From NCBI GenBank assembly GCA_051877515.1, contig JBJEIY010000037.1:31242-95241 (forward strand): DNA of 64,000 nt, written 5' to 3'. The stretch's first letter is position 1. Each line of letters begins with the position of its first letter. This DNA comes from XBB1006 sp051877515 (GTDB taxonomy: Bacteria > Bacillota > Clostridia > Lachnospirales > Lachnospiraceae). Positions 25,675 through 35,352 of the stretch are shown one piece after another. Position numbers and translations under genes: made by a program. The notes below the pieces were generated by a model, which saw only the letters and a list, made by a program, of their open reading frames with translations, ran no database searches and was not told where the DNA came from.

Positions 25675-25718
25675 AGAAGGGATACCCGTTCCTAAGCAGG
25701 AAACGGATATCCCTTTTC
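25675..25718. terminator. Bidirectional terminator between the yedE operon and thiN
   Basis: Long arms AAGGGATAC-CCGTTCCT and AGGAAACGGATATCCCTT with a 4-base loop and one or two bulges; T tract on the right and A tract on the left serve both strands. Confidence 0.9.
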
Positions 25719-25719
25719 T

Positions 25720-26379
25720 TTATCTTATACTATCATCCTTAGATTCTATAATCAGCAAAATGCCCTCTTTCAGTTCAATTTCAGCAACCTCGTCCATGAT
25801 CTCATTACTGACACCTCTGGCAAGACCAGTTTGCAGTGTATAATCCTTTAAGAGATATTTCATTCCCCGCAGCGTAAGGCCCTTTACACAGCTTGAAAAA
25901 GGGATCAGGGAAACATACTTTCCAAACTGTTGCTCTTTACGGATCCTACTGAAATCTTTCGTCATGGTGATCCGGTTGTTCTCATCGATCAAACTGCAAT
26001 ATACGGATTGGTCCAGCGCCAGTTTCAAAAGCTGGATATTTCCCAGCACATGGTCCAGCCTGCTTCCCGTAGCTCCATAGATCTCCACATGATCTGCTCC
26101 CAGAGAAATGGCCAGATGCAGGGCAAGTTCTGTATCGGTTTCATCTTTTTGGGCAGCATGCCTTTCTATTTGAACCTTATTCTTTTGCTGAAGCATCTTT
26201 AGTGTCCCCGGTGCTACCGAATCAAAATCACCTACGATATACTCCGGGTGAAAACGGGAAGAAAGGAAGAACTCCGCACCGCGATCTACTGCAATGATCC
26301 TGTCAAATGCTCCGTTTTCCAATCTTTCTTCCACAAATGCTTTGCAAATGGTTCCCCCCGTCACAATTGCAACCTTCAT
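25720..26379 (-). CDS. thiN: Thiamine pyrophosphokinase
   Basis: A 219-aa enzyme transferring pyrophosphate from ATP to thiamine. AVDRGAEFF, YIVGDFDSV, KDETDTELAL and YGATGSRLDHVLGNIQLL are the family substrate and metal motifs. Last gene of the long murE-to-thiN string, 3 bases after rpe; ends at a bidirectional terminator. Confidence 0.94.
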   Translation of the reverse strand: MKVAIVTGGTICKAFVEERLENGAFDRIIAVDRGAEFFLSSRFHPEYIVGDFDSVAPGTLKMLQQKNKVQIERHAAQKDETDTELALHLAISLGADHVEIYGATGSRLDHVLGNIQLLKLALDQSVYCSLIDENNRITMTKDFSRIRKEQQFGKYVSLIPFSSCVKGLTLRGMKYLLKDYTLQTGLARGVSNEIMDEVAEIELKEGILLIIESKDDSIR

Positions 26380-26382
26380 TTT

Positions 26383-27036
26383 TTAGCCCAACCGTTTCAA
26401 AAACTCTTTTGTATTGTACTCTGCATCCCCTTTGAATACTGCACTGCCCGCCACAAAGACATTGGCTCCGGCTTCTTTGATGGACATTACGTTATCCAGA
26501 TTTACGCCCCCGTCCACTTCAATATCCACTGTGAGATTTCTTTCTTCTATCATGGTACGCAGACGCCGTACTTTATCCGTACAATAATCAATATATTTCT
26601 GTCCCCCGAAACCGGGATTTACCGTCATGATCAGTACCATATCTACTTTATCGAGAATAAATTCCAGCACAGACAGGTCTGTGGCCGGATTTAATGCCAC
26701 CCCTGCCTTGCATCCCGTATCTTTAATATGTTCCACAGTCCGGTCCAAATGGGTACAAGCCTCCTGATGGACGCAGATGATGTCTGCTCCGCATTGGGCA
26801 AATTCATCAATATAGCGGTCCGGTTCTTCGATCATAAGGTGTACATCAAACACTTTCTTCGTGACAGGCCGAATGCTTTTGATCACGGGCATACCAAAAG
26901 AAATGCTTGGTACAAAGGCCCCGTCCATCACATCAATGTGTACATACTGCGCCCCTGCCTTATCAATGCATCTGACCGCCTCTGCGAGATTTCCGAAATC
27001 TGCCGCCAACAAGGATGGCGATAAAATATAATCCAT
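26383..27036 (-). CDS. rpe: Ribulose-phosphate 3-epimerase
   Basis: A 217-aa TIM-barrel metal enzyme of the pentose phosphate pathway. LSPSLLAADF at the start, HIDVMDGAFVPSISFG and MTVNPGFGGQ give the metal and catalytic residues; VDGGVN binds phosphate. Located between rsgA and thiN, the usual Firmicute order. Confidence 0.95.
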   Translation of the reverse strand: MDYILSPSLLAADFGNLAEAVRCIDKAGAQYVHIDVMDGAFVPSISFGMPVIKSIRPVTKKVFDVHLMIEEPDRYIDEFAQCGADIICVHQEACTHLDRTVEHIKDTGCKAGVALNPATDLSVLEFILDKVDMVLIMTVNPGFGGQKYIDYCTDKVRRLRTMIEERNLTVDIEVDGGVNLDNVMSIKEAGANVFVAGSAVFKGDAEYNTKEFLKRLG

Positions 27037-27074
27037 ATATGACTCCTCTTTGCATTCGATTTTTGATTACTGAT

Positions 27075-27953
27075 CTAGTATCGTTTTCTATTCTTTAATT
27101 CTTCAAAAAGCAACCGGTAATTTTCATATCTGACACTGCTAAGGATTCCGTCCTCCACAGCTTTTTTCACGCAGCAATCCGGTTCTTCCATATGATTGCA
27201 TCCGTCAAACCGGCATCGGGCTCCGAAAGCGGAAAACTCCTGATAATATGTTTTTAATTCTTCTTTTTCCACTTCATTGATGTACAATGTAGAAAAACCG
27301 GGTGTATCCATAATATAAGTTGTCCCACTCACAGGGATCAGCTGGGAATGCCTGGTGGTATGTTTTCCTCTTTTGATCTTATCACTGATGGATCCGGTCT
27401 CCATTTCTACATTTTCCTGAAGAATGTTAATCAAAGACGATTTTCCCACACCGGAAGGTCCTGCCATGGTAGTGGTTTTGTCTTGTAAAAGCGCCTTTAA
27501 CTCTTTGAGTCCGGTTCCCTGAATGCTGCTGGTAAACAATACCGGATAACCGCACTTATCATAGATCCGTCGTAAGCTTTCCCGTTCTTCACAGGTCAGA
27601 AGATCACATTTATTAAAACAGATGATGACAGGAACTTTCTCAAGCTGCATTCGGATCAGGAACCTGTCCAACAGATTAAAACTCGGATCCGGCTGTTTTG
27701 ATGCAAAGACCACCATGGCCTGATCCACATTCGATACTGCCGGACGCAGCAACTCATTGGTTCTTGGAAGCAATGCCGTAATATTACCTGTTTTTTCCCC
27801 CTCGTCGATGATCTCAATATCTACATTATCACCCACAAGAGGTTTCTGGTTCAGTTTTCGAAATATTCCTTTTGCTTTACATTCATAGATACCGGATCCC
27901 ACTACATGAACGTAGTAGAATCCGGCAATTCCTTTCACAATCTTTCCCTGCAT
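27075..27953 (-). CDS. rsgA: Ribosome small-subunit maturation GTPase RsgA
   Basis: A 292-aa circularly permuted GTPase that acts late in 30S assembly. OB-fold at the N-terminus, G4 NKCD near residue 115, P-loop GPSGVGKSS near 165, G3 DTPG, and a C-terminal zinc site CRFDGCNHMEEPDC. I chose the ATG at 27953; a GTG one codon earlier directly follows the prkC stop. The pairing with prkC and prpC is conserved. Confidence 0.94.
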   Translation of the reverse strand: MQGKIVKGIAGFYYVHVVGSGIYECKAKGIFRKLNQKPLVGDNVDIEIIDEGEKTGNITALLPRTNELLRPAVSNVDQAMVVFASKQPDPSFNLLDRFLIRMQLEKVPVIICFNKCDLLTCEERESLRRIYDKCGYPVLFTSSIQGTGLKELKALLQDKTTTMAGPSGVGKSSLINILQENVEMETGSISDKIKRGKHTTRHSQLIPVSGTTYIMDTPGFSTLYINEVEKEELKTYYQEFSAFGARCRFDGCNHMEEPDCCVKKAVEDGILSSVRYENYRLLFEELKNRKRY

Positions 27954-27956
27954 CAC

Positions 27957-29999
27957 TTAGTTTGCTTTCTTAAAACTTACGCTTATGGTTTCTTCTTCTT
28001 TATAACTGTCATCTGAATCTTCCTCACTCACATAAGTCCATACGATCTTTAGCTTTCCGCTGGAAACCGTCAGATTATCCGCAGAAATCTTCTTGGGGAA
28101 TGAAGTGGTTTCTGTACTGTATACGGTCTTTCCACCTGCTATGAGCTGTATGCTCGCAGAATCTACATAATACAGCACATCGTCCTTTTCCACAGCATCT
28201 GCCGCATCAATTGTAGCGGAATAGGAATAATACACGGTATCCGCACCCAGGCTCACAACCAGTTTAATGGCTGATCCCGGTGTTGCCGAACCTGATACGG
28301 ACTGACTGATCACCTTTCCCTCAGCCACATTATTATCATATTTAGAAGATACGCTGACACTGAATCCTGCTGCTACCAGTTTTTCCCGGGCCACAGCTTC
28401 CTTCTTTCCTACCACATTCGGGACTTGAACTGTTTCACTTCCCCGGCTGACTACCAGTGTGATCACGTCTCCCGCATGCACTTTTGTCCCGGCTTCCGGC
28501 GAGGTGGAAATGACCTTGCCCTGTTCCACAGAACTGTCGTAACTGTAACTTACGGATACTACCAGATTATTGGGATCAGACTGAAGCACGGTGGTTGCAT
28601 CGGCTTCGCTCCTTCCCTTTACATCCACCAGTTCAAAGCCTTCCGATCCGGCACAGATCACGACACCAATGGTGGTGTTTTTATCCACCATTTCTCCTGC
28701 TTCCACACTCTGGGATACAATCTGTCCCTCTTCATATTCCTGAGATTCTTCCGTACTTGTTAACTGGATTCCCAAATCCATTCCATTGAGAAGTTCCTTT
28801 GCTTCTTCAAAGGTCTTACCCTTTACATCAATCATTTCAACCTGATTGCTTTCCTGACTGATATTCTGATCATCCTCTTTTTTTCCGGTGCCAAAATGGA
28901 ACCAGTCAAGAACCGTTCCCAGAATCAGGATCACTACAACAACCATAAATACCGCTGCGATAATGCCCATAACGGTAACAGCTTTTTCCATCTTAGGATT
29001 CAGGATCGGTTTCTCATCATCCTCATCCAGCAGATCATCTTCATCAAACTCATCCTCGTCCGACCGTTCCGGATCATCCTTTTTCATGGTGGCCTGTTTG
29101 ATCTGCTCCACTTCTTTTCCTGTAATGACTCTGGTATTATCCGCCAGAGGCACCATATCCAGTACCACAAAATCCTCATCCGGATTAATGAGTGCCTTCT
29201 TCAAATCTGCGATCAGACTGTCCACCGTTGCATAACGGCGATCCGGGCTCTTCTGGGTACATTTTAAAATGATCTTCTCCACACTAACGGGAAGATCAGG
29301 TGTATACGCACTGGGTCTGATGATCTCTTCCTGAAGATGCTGCAATGCTACAGATACTGCACTGTCTCCGTTAAACGGAACTCTTCCTGTTACCATCTCA
29401 TACATTACAATACCCAGAGAATAGATATCACTCTTAAAATCTACATAGCCATTTCTGGCCTGTTCCGGTGAAGTATAATGCACAGAACCCATGACATCGG
29501 AATTAATGGTATTACTGGTGGTTGCCCTGGCAATTCCAAAATCCGTAACTTTTACCTTTCCTTCCGTGGAGATCATGATATTCTGTGGTTTTATATCCCT
29601 GTGCACAATTCCTTTATTATGTGCGGCACGGATACCGTTACAGGTCTGAATGGCAATACTGATTGCCTCTTTGTAGCTGATCTTTTCCTTCTTCTCTATA
29701 TAGGTTTTAAGCGTGATGCCTTCCACATATTCCATCACAATATAGTGCATCTTGTTTTCGCTTCCTACATCGTAGATATTCACGATATTGGGATGTTCCA
29801 ATCCGGCTGCGGCCTGAGCTTCCGTACGAAACTTTGTTAAAAAGTTTGTATCTTCACTGAATTCCGTCTTTAACACTTTCACCGCCACAAAACGTCCTAA
29901 AAGGTTGTCTAATGCCTTATAGACATCTGACATTCCGCCGGTCCCTATTTTTTCAATGATTTCATATCTGCCTGCAATATTCATTCCTTCTGTTAACAT
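27957..29999 (-). CDS. prkC: Ser/Thr protein kinase with PASTA domains (PrkC/Stk1 type)
   Basis: A 680-aa membrane kinase that senses muropeptides or lipid II. Cytoplasmic kinase domain from about residue 11: GTGGMSDVY loop, VKVLK lysine, HRDIKPQNIM and DFGIARA. An acidic linker (DEDEFDEDDLLDEDDE) precedes a single membrane helix near 340-365. Three extracellular PASTA repeats follow, then a Ser/Thr-rich beta domain at the C-terminus. It is 12 bases downstream of its phosphatase partner prpC. Confidence 0.95.
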   Translation of the reverse strand: MLTEGMNIAGRYEIIEKIGTGGMSDVYKALDNLLGRFVAVKVLKTEFSEDTNFLTKFRTEAQAAAGLEHPNIVNIYDVGSENKMHYIVMEYVEGITLKTYIEKKEKISYKEAISIAIQTCNGIRAAHNKGIVHRDIKPQNIMISTEGKVKVTDFGIARATTSNTINSDVMGSVHYTSPEQARNGYVDFKSDIYSLGIVMYEMVTGRVPFNGDSAVSVALQHLQEEIIRPSAYTPDLPVSVEKIILKCTQKSPDRRYATVDSLIADLKKALINPDEDFVVLDMVPLADNTRVITGKEVEQIKQATMKKDDPERSDEDEFDEDDLLDEDDEKPILNPKMEKAVTVMGIIAAVFMVVVVILILGTVLDWFHFGTGKKEDDQNISQESNQVEMIDVKGKTFEEAKELLNGMDLGIQLTSTEESQEYEEGQIVSQSVEAGEMVDKNTTIGVVICAGSEGFELVDVKGRSEADATTVLQSDPNNLVVSVSYSYDSSVEQGKVISTSPEAGTKVHAGDVITLVVSRGSETVQVPNVVGKKEAVAREKLVAAGFSVSVSSKYDNNVAEGKVISQSVSGSATPGSAIKLVVSLGADTVYYSYSATIDAADAVEKDDVLYYVDSASIQLIAGGKTVYSTETTSFPKKISADNLTVSSGKLKIVWTYVSEEDSDDSYKEEETISVSFKKAN

Positions 30000-30011
30000 A
30001 TTCTCACCTCA

Positions 30012-30731
30012 CTAAGGCTCTATTACTGCCACCGTAATGTTATCCTTTCCACCATTCTTGTTTGCAGCTTCCATAAGCTTTTCTGTTTTCTCGATCACAT
30101 CTCTCTGACTGTTCATAACAACGCGGATCTCTTCATCATCCACCATGTTCGTCAATCCATCGGAACACATCAGTATACTGCATTCCTCCGGAATGTCGAC
30201 TTCAAAAAAATCCGCCCGGACATCCTCGGCCACTCCCACAGCCCTGGTAATCACATTTTTCTTCTGGTGTGTTCTTGCATTGTCAGGGTTCAACTCTCCC
30301 AGACGTACCATTTCCTCTACCAGAGAATGATCTTTGGTAATCTGCCTGATTTCTCCGGCTGTCACTATGTATAACCGACTGTCGCCTACATTGGCAACAC
30401 ACAACTTCTTTCCTGCCAGAGTTGCCGCCACAAAGGTGGTTCCCATACCTTCCAGATTATGCACCTTAGCCTGTTCAAATACTTCCTTGTTTGCCTGCCG
30501 TACAGCACAATCCAGGATTACTTCCGGATCCGTTTCCGAAAGAGACTTGATACAATCAACCGCTGCCTGCAATGCTGTGTGAGAAGCATATTTTCCTCCT
30601 GCGTGTCCCCCCATACCATCCGCAACAATAAATAAGTTAGGAAGATTACCCACCGGCATCTCAGAAGTAAAAAAACAGTCCTGGTTTTCACTACGTACCA
30701 TACCAATATCAGTATATGCATGTGTCTTCAT
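30012..30731 (-). CDS. prpC: PP2C-family Ser/Thr phosphatase (PrpC/Stp1 type)
   Basis: A 239-aa metal-dependent phosphatase, cytoplasmic, expected to reverse PrkC phosphorylation. RSENQD, VADGMGGHAGG, GDSRLY and CSDGLTNMVDDEEI supply the metal-binding aspartates. Directly upstream of prkC and 8 bases downstream of rlmN. Confidence 0.94.
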   Translation of the reverse strand: MKTHAYTDIGMVRSENQDCFFTSEMPVGNLPNLFIVADGMGGHAGGKYASHTALQAAVDCIKSLSETDPEVILDCAVRQANKEVFEQAKVHNLEGMGTTFVAATLAGKKLCVANVGDSRLYIVTAGEIRQITKDHSLVEEMVRLGELNPDNARTHQKKNVITRAVGVAEDVRADFFEVDIPEECSILMCSDGLTNMVDDEEIRVVMNSQRDVIEKTEKLMEAANKNGGKDNITVAVIEP

Positions 30732-30739
30732 CTTCCCAC

Positions 30740-31792
30740 CTACCTTTCCATATATTTCTTACGCAACTGTCCACAGGCTCCGTCAATATCGCGGCCCATT
30801 CCTCTTCTAATAGTAACATTTATTCCATGTTTTTCAAGATTATTTTGAAATCTGAGTACATTTTCACGATCCGGTTGTCGGAAAGAACGCTCCTTAATGG
30901 GGTTCACCGGTATAAGATTTACATGGCAATTCATGCCACCGATCAAATCCTTTAACCGGACTGCATCTTCTTTTGTATCATTTACTCCTGCCACCAGACT
31001 GTATTCAAAGGAAATCCTGCGCCCTGTCTGCTCAAAATAGTATTGACAGGCTGCAAGAACCTCCTGTATCCCATATGTGTTGGCAATGGGCATCAGCTTT
31101 TGCCGTTCCTCCTGAGAAGAAGCATGAAGGGAAAGTGCAAGTGTAATCTGTAATTTTTCTTCCGCCAGACGTCTTATCTGCGGAACCAGGCCACAGGTAG
31201 AAACCGTAATATTTCTCTGGCTGATATGAAGTCCCCCTTCATCTGACAGCAGATGGATGAACCGGACCAGATTCTCGTAATTATCCAGAGGCTCTCCGGT
31301 TCCCATCACTACCACATTACTGACACGCTCTCCGGTATCTTTTTGGATCTGATAAATCTGTTCCAGCATCTCACCGGCAGACAGATTACGCACCCATCCA
31401 TCCAATGTAGAGGCACAGAATGCACATCCCATTTTACATCCAACCTGAGAAGAAATGCAAACAGAATTCCCATGCTTATATCGCATGAAAACACTCTCCA
31501 CCACCTGATGATCCTGTAACTCAAAAAGGTACTTTCTGGTGCCATCCTGTTTTGACTCCTGATATGTGATCAGATTCGGAGTATGCAGTTCACATCCTTC
31601 GTTTATTAATTTTTCTTTTAACATTTTAGGAAGGTTCGTCATCTCTTCAAAATTTGACGCACCCTTTTTATGAATCCACTCATAGAGCTGTTTTGCGCGA
31701 AATCCCGGTTCCCCCAGGGAATCCATCACACGTGCCAGCTCCGGTTGGGTCATTGACACCAACTCTTTCTCTGTTTGGGGCTGTAATCCCAT
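30740..31792 (-). CDS. rlmN: Dual-specificity rRNA/tRNA adenine-C2 methyltransferase
   Basis: A 350-aa radical SAM enzyme methylating A2503 of 23S rRNA and A37 of some tRNAs. The cluster motif CKMGCAFCAS is visible, with GEPLDNYEN, STCGLVP, and the C-terminal conserved Cys in IDGACGQL. Length is normal. It is next to rsmB and prpC as in many Firmicutes. Confidence 0.95.
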   Translation of the reverse strand: MGLQPQTEKELVSMTQPELARVMDSLGEPGFRAKQLYEWIHKKGASNFEEMTNLPKMLKEKLINEGCELHTPNLITYQESKQDGTRKYLFELQDHQVVESVFMRYKHGNSVCISSQVGCKMGCAFCASTLDGWVRNLSAGEMLEQIYQIQKDTGERVSNVVVMGTGEPLDNYENLVRFIHLLSDEGGLHISQRNITVSTCGLVPQIRRLAEEKLQITLALSLHASSQEERQKLMPIANTYGIQEVLAACQYYFEQTGRRISFEYSLVAGVNDTKEDAVRLKDLIGGMNCHVNLIPVNPIKERSFRQPDRENVLRFQNNLEKHGINVTIRRGMGRDIDGACGQLRKKYMER

Positions 31793-31801
31793 ATGAATCC
31801 A

Positions 31802-33103
31802 TCAAACTCCCTTCTTCAGCAGCGCATAATAAAAGCCATCCTGCCTGCCCTCACGGGCCAGCAACTGTGTTTCTTCCACCTTTGTAAATTCCGGGTGGTT
31901 TTCAAGAAACCATGCCGTATTGTCCTGATTTTCCAGGTGATTAATGGTACAGGTAGAATACACCATTCTTCCTCCCGGTTTCACATACCGGCATACCACA
32001 TCCAGGATCTGGCGCTGCATGGCTGCCAGCTTTTGTACTTTTTCCAACGAGGTATGATATTTGATATCCGGTTTCTTTCCCAATACCCCCAGTCCGGAAC
32101 AGGGCAGATCCGCAATCACAAAATCTGCTTTTTCCAGCATTGTTTCATCTAATACAGTTGCATCCATGCACTGGGGCACAACAATATCAATTCCCATTCG
32201 TTTCAGGTTATCCGTGATCAAGGCCACCTTTGACTGTGTCAGGTCTCTGGCATACACTTGCCCTTCCTTCATGAGCTGCGCAACATGAATGCTTTTTCCT
32301 CCCGGTGCAGCGCACACATCAATCCCCGTTTCTCCGGCTTTTGGATCCAATAGACGGCCCACCTCCATGGATGAGATATCCTGCACGGTAAACAGTCCGT
32401 TCTGAAATTCCGGGATCCTGCTTAAACTGTCATACCCGCTAAGATATAAAACATCCTCGTACCTCTCGCTCTTTTCCACCAGAATATCTTCCTTACGAAG
32501 TCTTTCTGTCAGCTCCTCAGCCGTAATCTTACCGGTACTGACACGCACACAGGTAGGACCTTCCACAAGGAAAGCTTCTGCAAGTTCTTCTATCTCTTCT
32601 CTGGTCAGTGATTCTTCCCACAGATCCGTCATCCACGGAAGGATGGAATACCTCTTTTCCATGTAATTCCGGAAGTCTGTCTTCTCCGGATATTTAATCT
32701 CGTTTTTATTTCTTGAAATATTTCTCAGAACGCCATTGACAAAACCCTTCAGATTCTGAAATCCTCTTTTGCCTGCCAGCTTTACTGCCTCATTGCAGGC
32801 GGCCGAGTCCGGCACAGAATCCATATACAGCATCTGATACAGTGCACTGCGAAGAATGCAACGGATCACAGGCTTCATTTTGGATACTTTGATGGTGGAA
32901 AACTGGTTTATAATACCATCCAGCTCCGGCATCCTCTCCAGTGTTCCGTGACAGACTCTGGAAATGAAACTTCTGTCACGTTTGTCAAGATATCCGTATT
33001 TGTTCAAAACATCTGAACAGACAATATGACAAAATGCACCATCCCTGGTTACTGCCAGTAAAACATCCAGAATGATCTCCCGTGTATTTATCTGTTTAGT
33101 CAC
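31802..33103 (-). CDS. rsmB: 16S rRNA cytosine-967 C5-methyltransferase
   Basis: A 433-aa enzyme with an N-terminal NusB-like RNA-binding domain and a C-terminal SAM methyltransferase. GIDVCAAPGGKS is the SAM loop, DLPCSGLG and YSTCTINHLEN hold the two catalytic cysteines. I place the start at a GTG (33101-33103), which has GGAGG 8 bases upstream and overlaps the yugP stop by 8 bases; a TTG further upstream has no ribosome site. Confidence 0.93.
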   Translation of the reverse strand: MTKQINTREIILDVLLAVTRDGAFCHIVCSDVLNKYGYLDKRDRSFISRVCHGTLERMPELDGIINQFSTIKVSKMKPVIRCILRSALYQMLYMDSVPDSAACNEAVKLAGKRGFQNLKGFVNGVLRNISRNKNEIKYPEKTDFRNYMEKRYSILPWMTDLWEESLTREEIEELAEAFLVEGPTCVRVSTGKITAEELTERLRKEDILVEKSERYEDVLYLSGYDSLSRIPEFQNGLFTVQDISSMEVGRLLDPKAGETGIDVCAAPGGKSIHVAQLMKEGQVYARDLTQSKVALITDNLKRMGIDIVVPQCMDATVLDETMLEKADFVIADLPCSGLGVLGKKPDIKYHTSLEKVQKLAAMQRQILDVVCRYVKPGGRMVYSTCTINHLENQDNTAWFLENHPEFTKVEETQLLAREGRQDGFYYALLKKGV

Positions 33104-33842
33104 GATCCCTTCCTCCAAACAGCAGAATCAGACGCAAAAGCTGTAAAATTGCAGATGCGGCCCCCGCCACATAAGTAAGCGCCGCTGCAGTCAACACCTT
33201 CCTGGTATATTTACTCTCCTCTTCCGTCAACATTCCGGTAGTATGAATCATCTGCATGGCCCTGCGGGATGCATTGAATTCTACCGGAAGAGTCACGATT
33301 TGAAACAGCACCGCAAAACTAAAGAACAGAATACCCAATTGGATCAGATAGTATCCTACCGTACTCTGTGCAGAAAAACCACCAAATAACACCCCTAAAA
33401 GAATCATGGGCCAGCTTAGTGTCGATCCGAAATTCGCCACAGGAACCAGGATGGAACGAAGCTGCAGGGGCAGATAGGCCCGGTCATGCTGAATGGCATG
33501 TCCGCATTCATGACAGGCAACTCCCACAGCTGCTACAGAGGCACTGTGATAAACTTCCTCCGACAAATTCACGGTTTTACTTCTGGGATCATAATGATCC
33601 GACAATTTCCCGGATACAGGACGGATCGTCACATCTGTGATCCCTGCCTGTCCCAGCATACGCTGGGCTGCCTGCGCTCCGGTAAGTCCGGAATAGCTCC
33701 GAATCTTGGAATATTTATTAAATGTTCTTTTAACTTTAGACGATGCTAACAATGTGATAATAACACCAATCAAAACAAGGTAATAGGTTGGATCCCAATA
33801 ATACATCCATCCCATTCCGCCATAATATGCAAGTAAGCTCAT
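33096..33842 (-). CDS. YugP-family membrane zinc metallopeptidase
   Basis: A 248-aa membrane protein with a helix near residues 17-35 and further helices in the C-terminal half. The zinc motif HECGHAIQH is clear; SGLTGAQAAQRML and VTIRPVSGKLSDHYDPRSKTVNLS are family features. Substrate unknown. Position between fmt and rsmB is conserved in Clostridia and suggests a link with translation or secretion, but that is inference. Confidence 0.9.
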   Translation of the reverse strand: MSLLAYYGGMGWMYYWDPTYYLVLIGVIITLLASSKVKRTFNKYSKIRSYSGLTGAQAAQRMLGQAGITDVTIRPVSGKLSDHYDPRSKTVNLSEEVYHSASVAAVGVACHECGHAIQHDRAYLPLQLRSILVPVANFGSTLSWPMILLGVLFGGFSAQSTVGYYLIQLGILFFSFAVLFQIVTLPVEFNASRRAMQMIHTTGMLTEEESKYTRKVLTAAALTYVAGAASAILQLLRLILLFGGRDRD

Positions 33843-33876
33843 GCTTTTCCCTCCTTCTAATAGACCTTTCCAGGGA

Positions 33877-34863
33877 TTAGAGGTTGATTCCCTCTTCCAC
33901 AGGATACCCTCTCAGAAATTCTTCGCAACTCATTCGTCGTTTCCCCTCAATCTGTACCTCATCTAACCGGAGTACTCCCTTTCCGGTCTGCACATAAATA
34001 TTCTGTCTGGTTACACAGATAATCTGGCCACAGTTTTTCCCTTTATTCGCATCCCCATATTTTTTCTCGTTTGCCTTCCTGTGTTCTTCACACAGGGCTT
34101 CTTCTTCACTGTTTGCCACAGAACTTTTCCAGATTTTTAACACTTTTCCATGGATACTGCAGTATGCACTGGGCCATGGATTCATTCCCCTCACCAAACG
34201 TTCCAGTTCCTGTGCAGGCTTTTCAAAATCCATTTTTCCCATTTTTTTGGAAATCAACCTGGTTTTGGTTGCCTTTTCTTCCTCCTGGGGAGTATAGACA
34301 GCACTGCCCTCTTCCAGGGCGTCCAGAGTTTCCATAAGCAACTCTGCTCCTGCCTCCTGCAGCCTGTCAAACAGACTGCCCGCCGTTTCATCCGGATCCA
34401 GCATGATTTCCCTCTTCATTATAATGTCACCGGTATCCAGCCCCTCATCCATCTTCATGGTGGTTACACCGGATCGTTCATCTCCGTTTAATACAGCCCA
34501 CTGGATAGGTGCCGCCCCCCGGTATTTAGGAAGCAGGGAACCATGGACATTAATGCATCCATATCTGGGAATGTCCAGGATTTCCTTCGAAAGGATCTGT
34601 CCAAAAGCTACAACAACAATCACATCCGGATGAAGGTCCCTTAACCTTCTGACACTATCCGGCTCCTTGATACGAACCGGTTGAAATACCTCCACACCGG
34701 CCTTTAGAGCAGCTTCTTTTACCGGAGAAAAGCTTACTTCTTTTCCTCTTCCTCTTGGCTTATCGGGTTGGGTTACAGCCAGCACAACTTCATGTCTGCC
34801 GGCTATCAGCCTGTTCAGGGTCTCCACCGCAAAGTCCGGTGTCCCCATAAAAATCACTCTCAT
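33877..34863 (-). CDS. fmt: Methionyl-tRNA formyltransferase
   Basis: A 328-aa enzyme that formylates initiator Met-tRNA using 10-formyl-THF. Catalytic region NVHGSLLPKYRGAAPIQWA and the loop after it are visible; C-terminal tRNA-binding domain from about residue 205. Its ATG overlaps the def stop by 4 bases (ATGA), so formylation and deformylation genes are co-translated. A Glu/Lys-rich insert (EEALCEEHRKANEKKYG) near residue 255 lengthens the C-domain. Confidence 0.95.
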   Translation of the reverse strand: MRVIFMGTPDFAVETLNRLIAGRHEVVLAVTQPDKPRGRGKEVSFSPVKEAALKAGVEVFQPVRIKEPDSVRRLRDLHPDVIVVVAFGQILSKEILDIPRYGCINVHGSLLPKYRGAAPIQWAVLNGDERSGVTTMKMDEGLDTGDIIMKREIMLDPDETAGSLFDRLQEAGAELLMETLDALEEGSAVYTPQEEEKATKTRLISKKMGKMDFEKPAQELERLVRGMNPWPSAYCSIHGKVLKIWKSSVANSEEEALCEEHRKANEKKYGDANKGKNCGQIICVTRQNIYVQTGKGVLRLDEVQIEGKRRMSCEEFLRGYPVEEGINL

Positions 34864-35342
34864 GCTTCTTCCTCTTCCTCTTCGTAAACCACATCGTGAA
34901 TGGTATCTCCGGCCAATTCAACATACATATGACCATCCAGATGATCCAGTTCATGACAGATACACCGGGCCATCAGGTCTTCTCCCTCCACCACATATTC
35001 CTGCATGTCAAGGTCGTATGCCTTTGCTTTCACATAATCCGGCCGCACAACAGTACCGGCTTTGCCCGGATAACTCAAACAACCTTCCTCTCCGGTCTGC
35101 TCACCGGAAGACTCCAGGATCTCCGGATTGATCATTACCAGTGGCCCTTCTCCCACATCAATGACCACGATGCGTTTCAAAACCCCTACCTGAGGTCCTG
35201 CCAAACCAACGCCTTGTGCTTCGTACATAGTATCCAGCATGTCGTGAGCCAGTTCTCTTATTCTTGGGGTCACCTCATTTATGGGTCTGCATTTCTTCGT
35301 TAGAATCTCATCACCTAATATACGAATCTGTCTTATTGCCAT
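34860..35342 (-). CDS. def: Peptide deformylase
   Basis: A 160-aa metal-dependent enzyme removing N-formyl groups from nascent proteins. The three motifs are present: GVGLAGPQVG, EEGCLSYPG (metal Cys) and CHELDHLDG (HExxH-like, here HELDH). An acidic tail (YEEEEEEA) is species-specific. AAGGAGGAG precedes the start. It lies 10 bases after priA. Confidence 0.96.
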   Translation of the reverse strand: MAIRQIRILGDEILTKKCRPINEVTPRIRELAHDMLDTMYEAQGVGLAGPQVGVLKRIVVIDVGEGPLVMINPEILESSGEQTGEEGCLSYPGKAGTVVRPDYVKAKAYDLDMQEYVVEGEDLMARCICHELDHLDGHMYVELAGDTIHDVVYEEEEEEA

Positions 35343-35352
35343 GTTCTCCTCC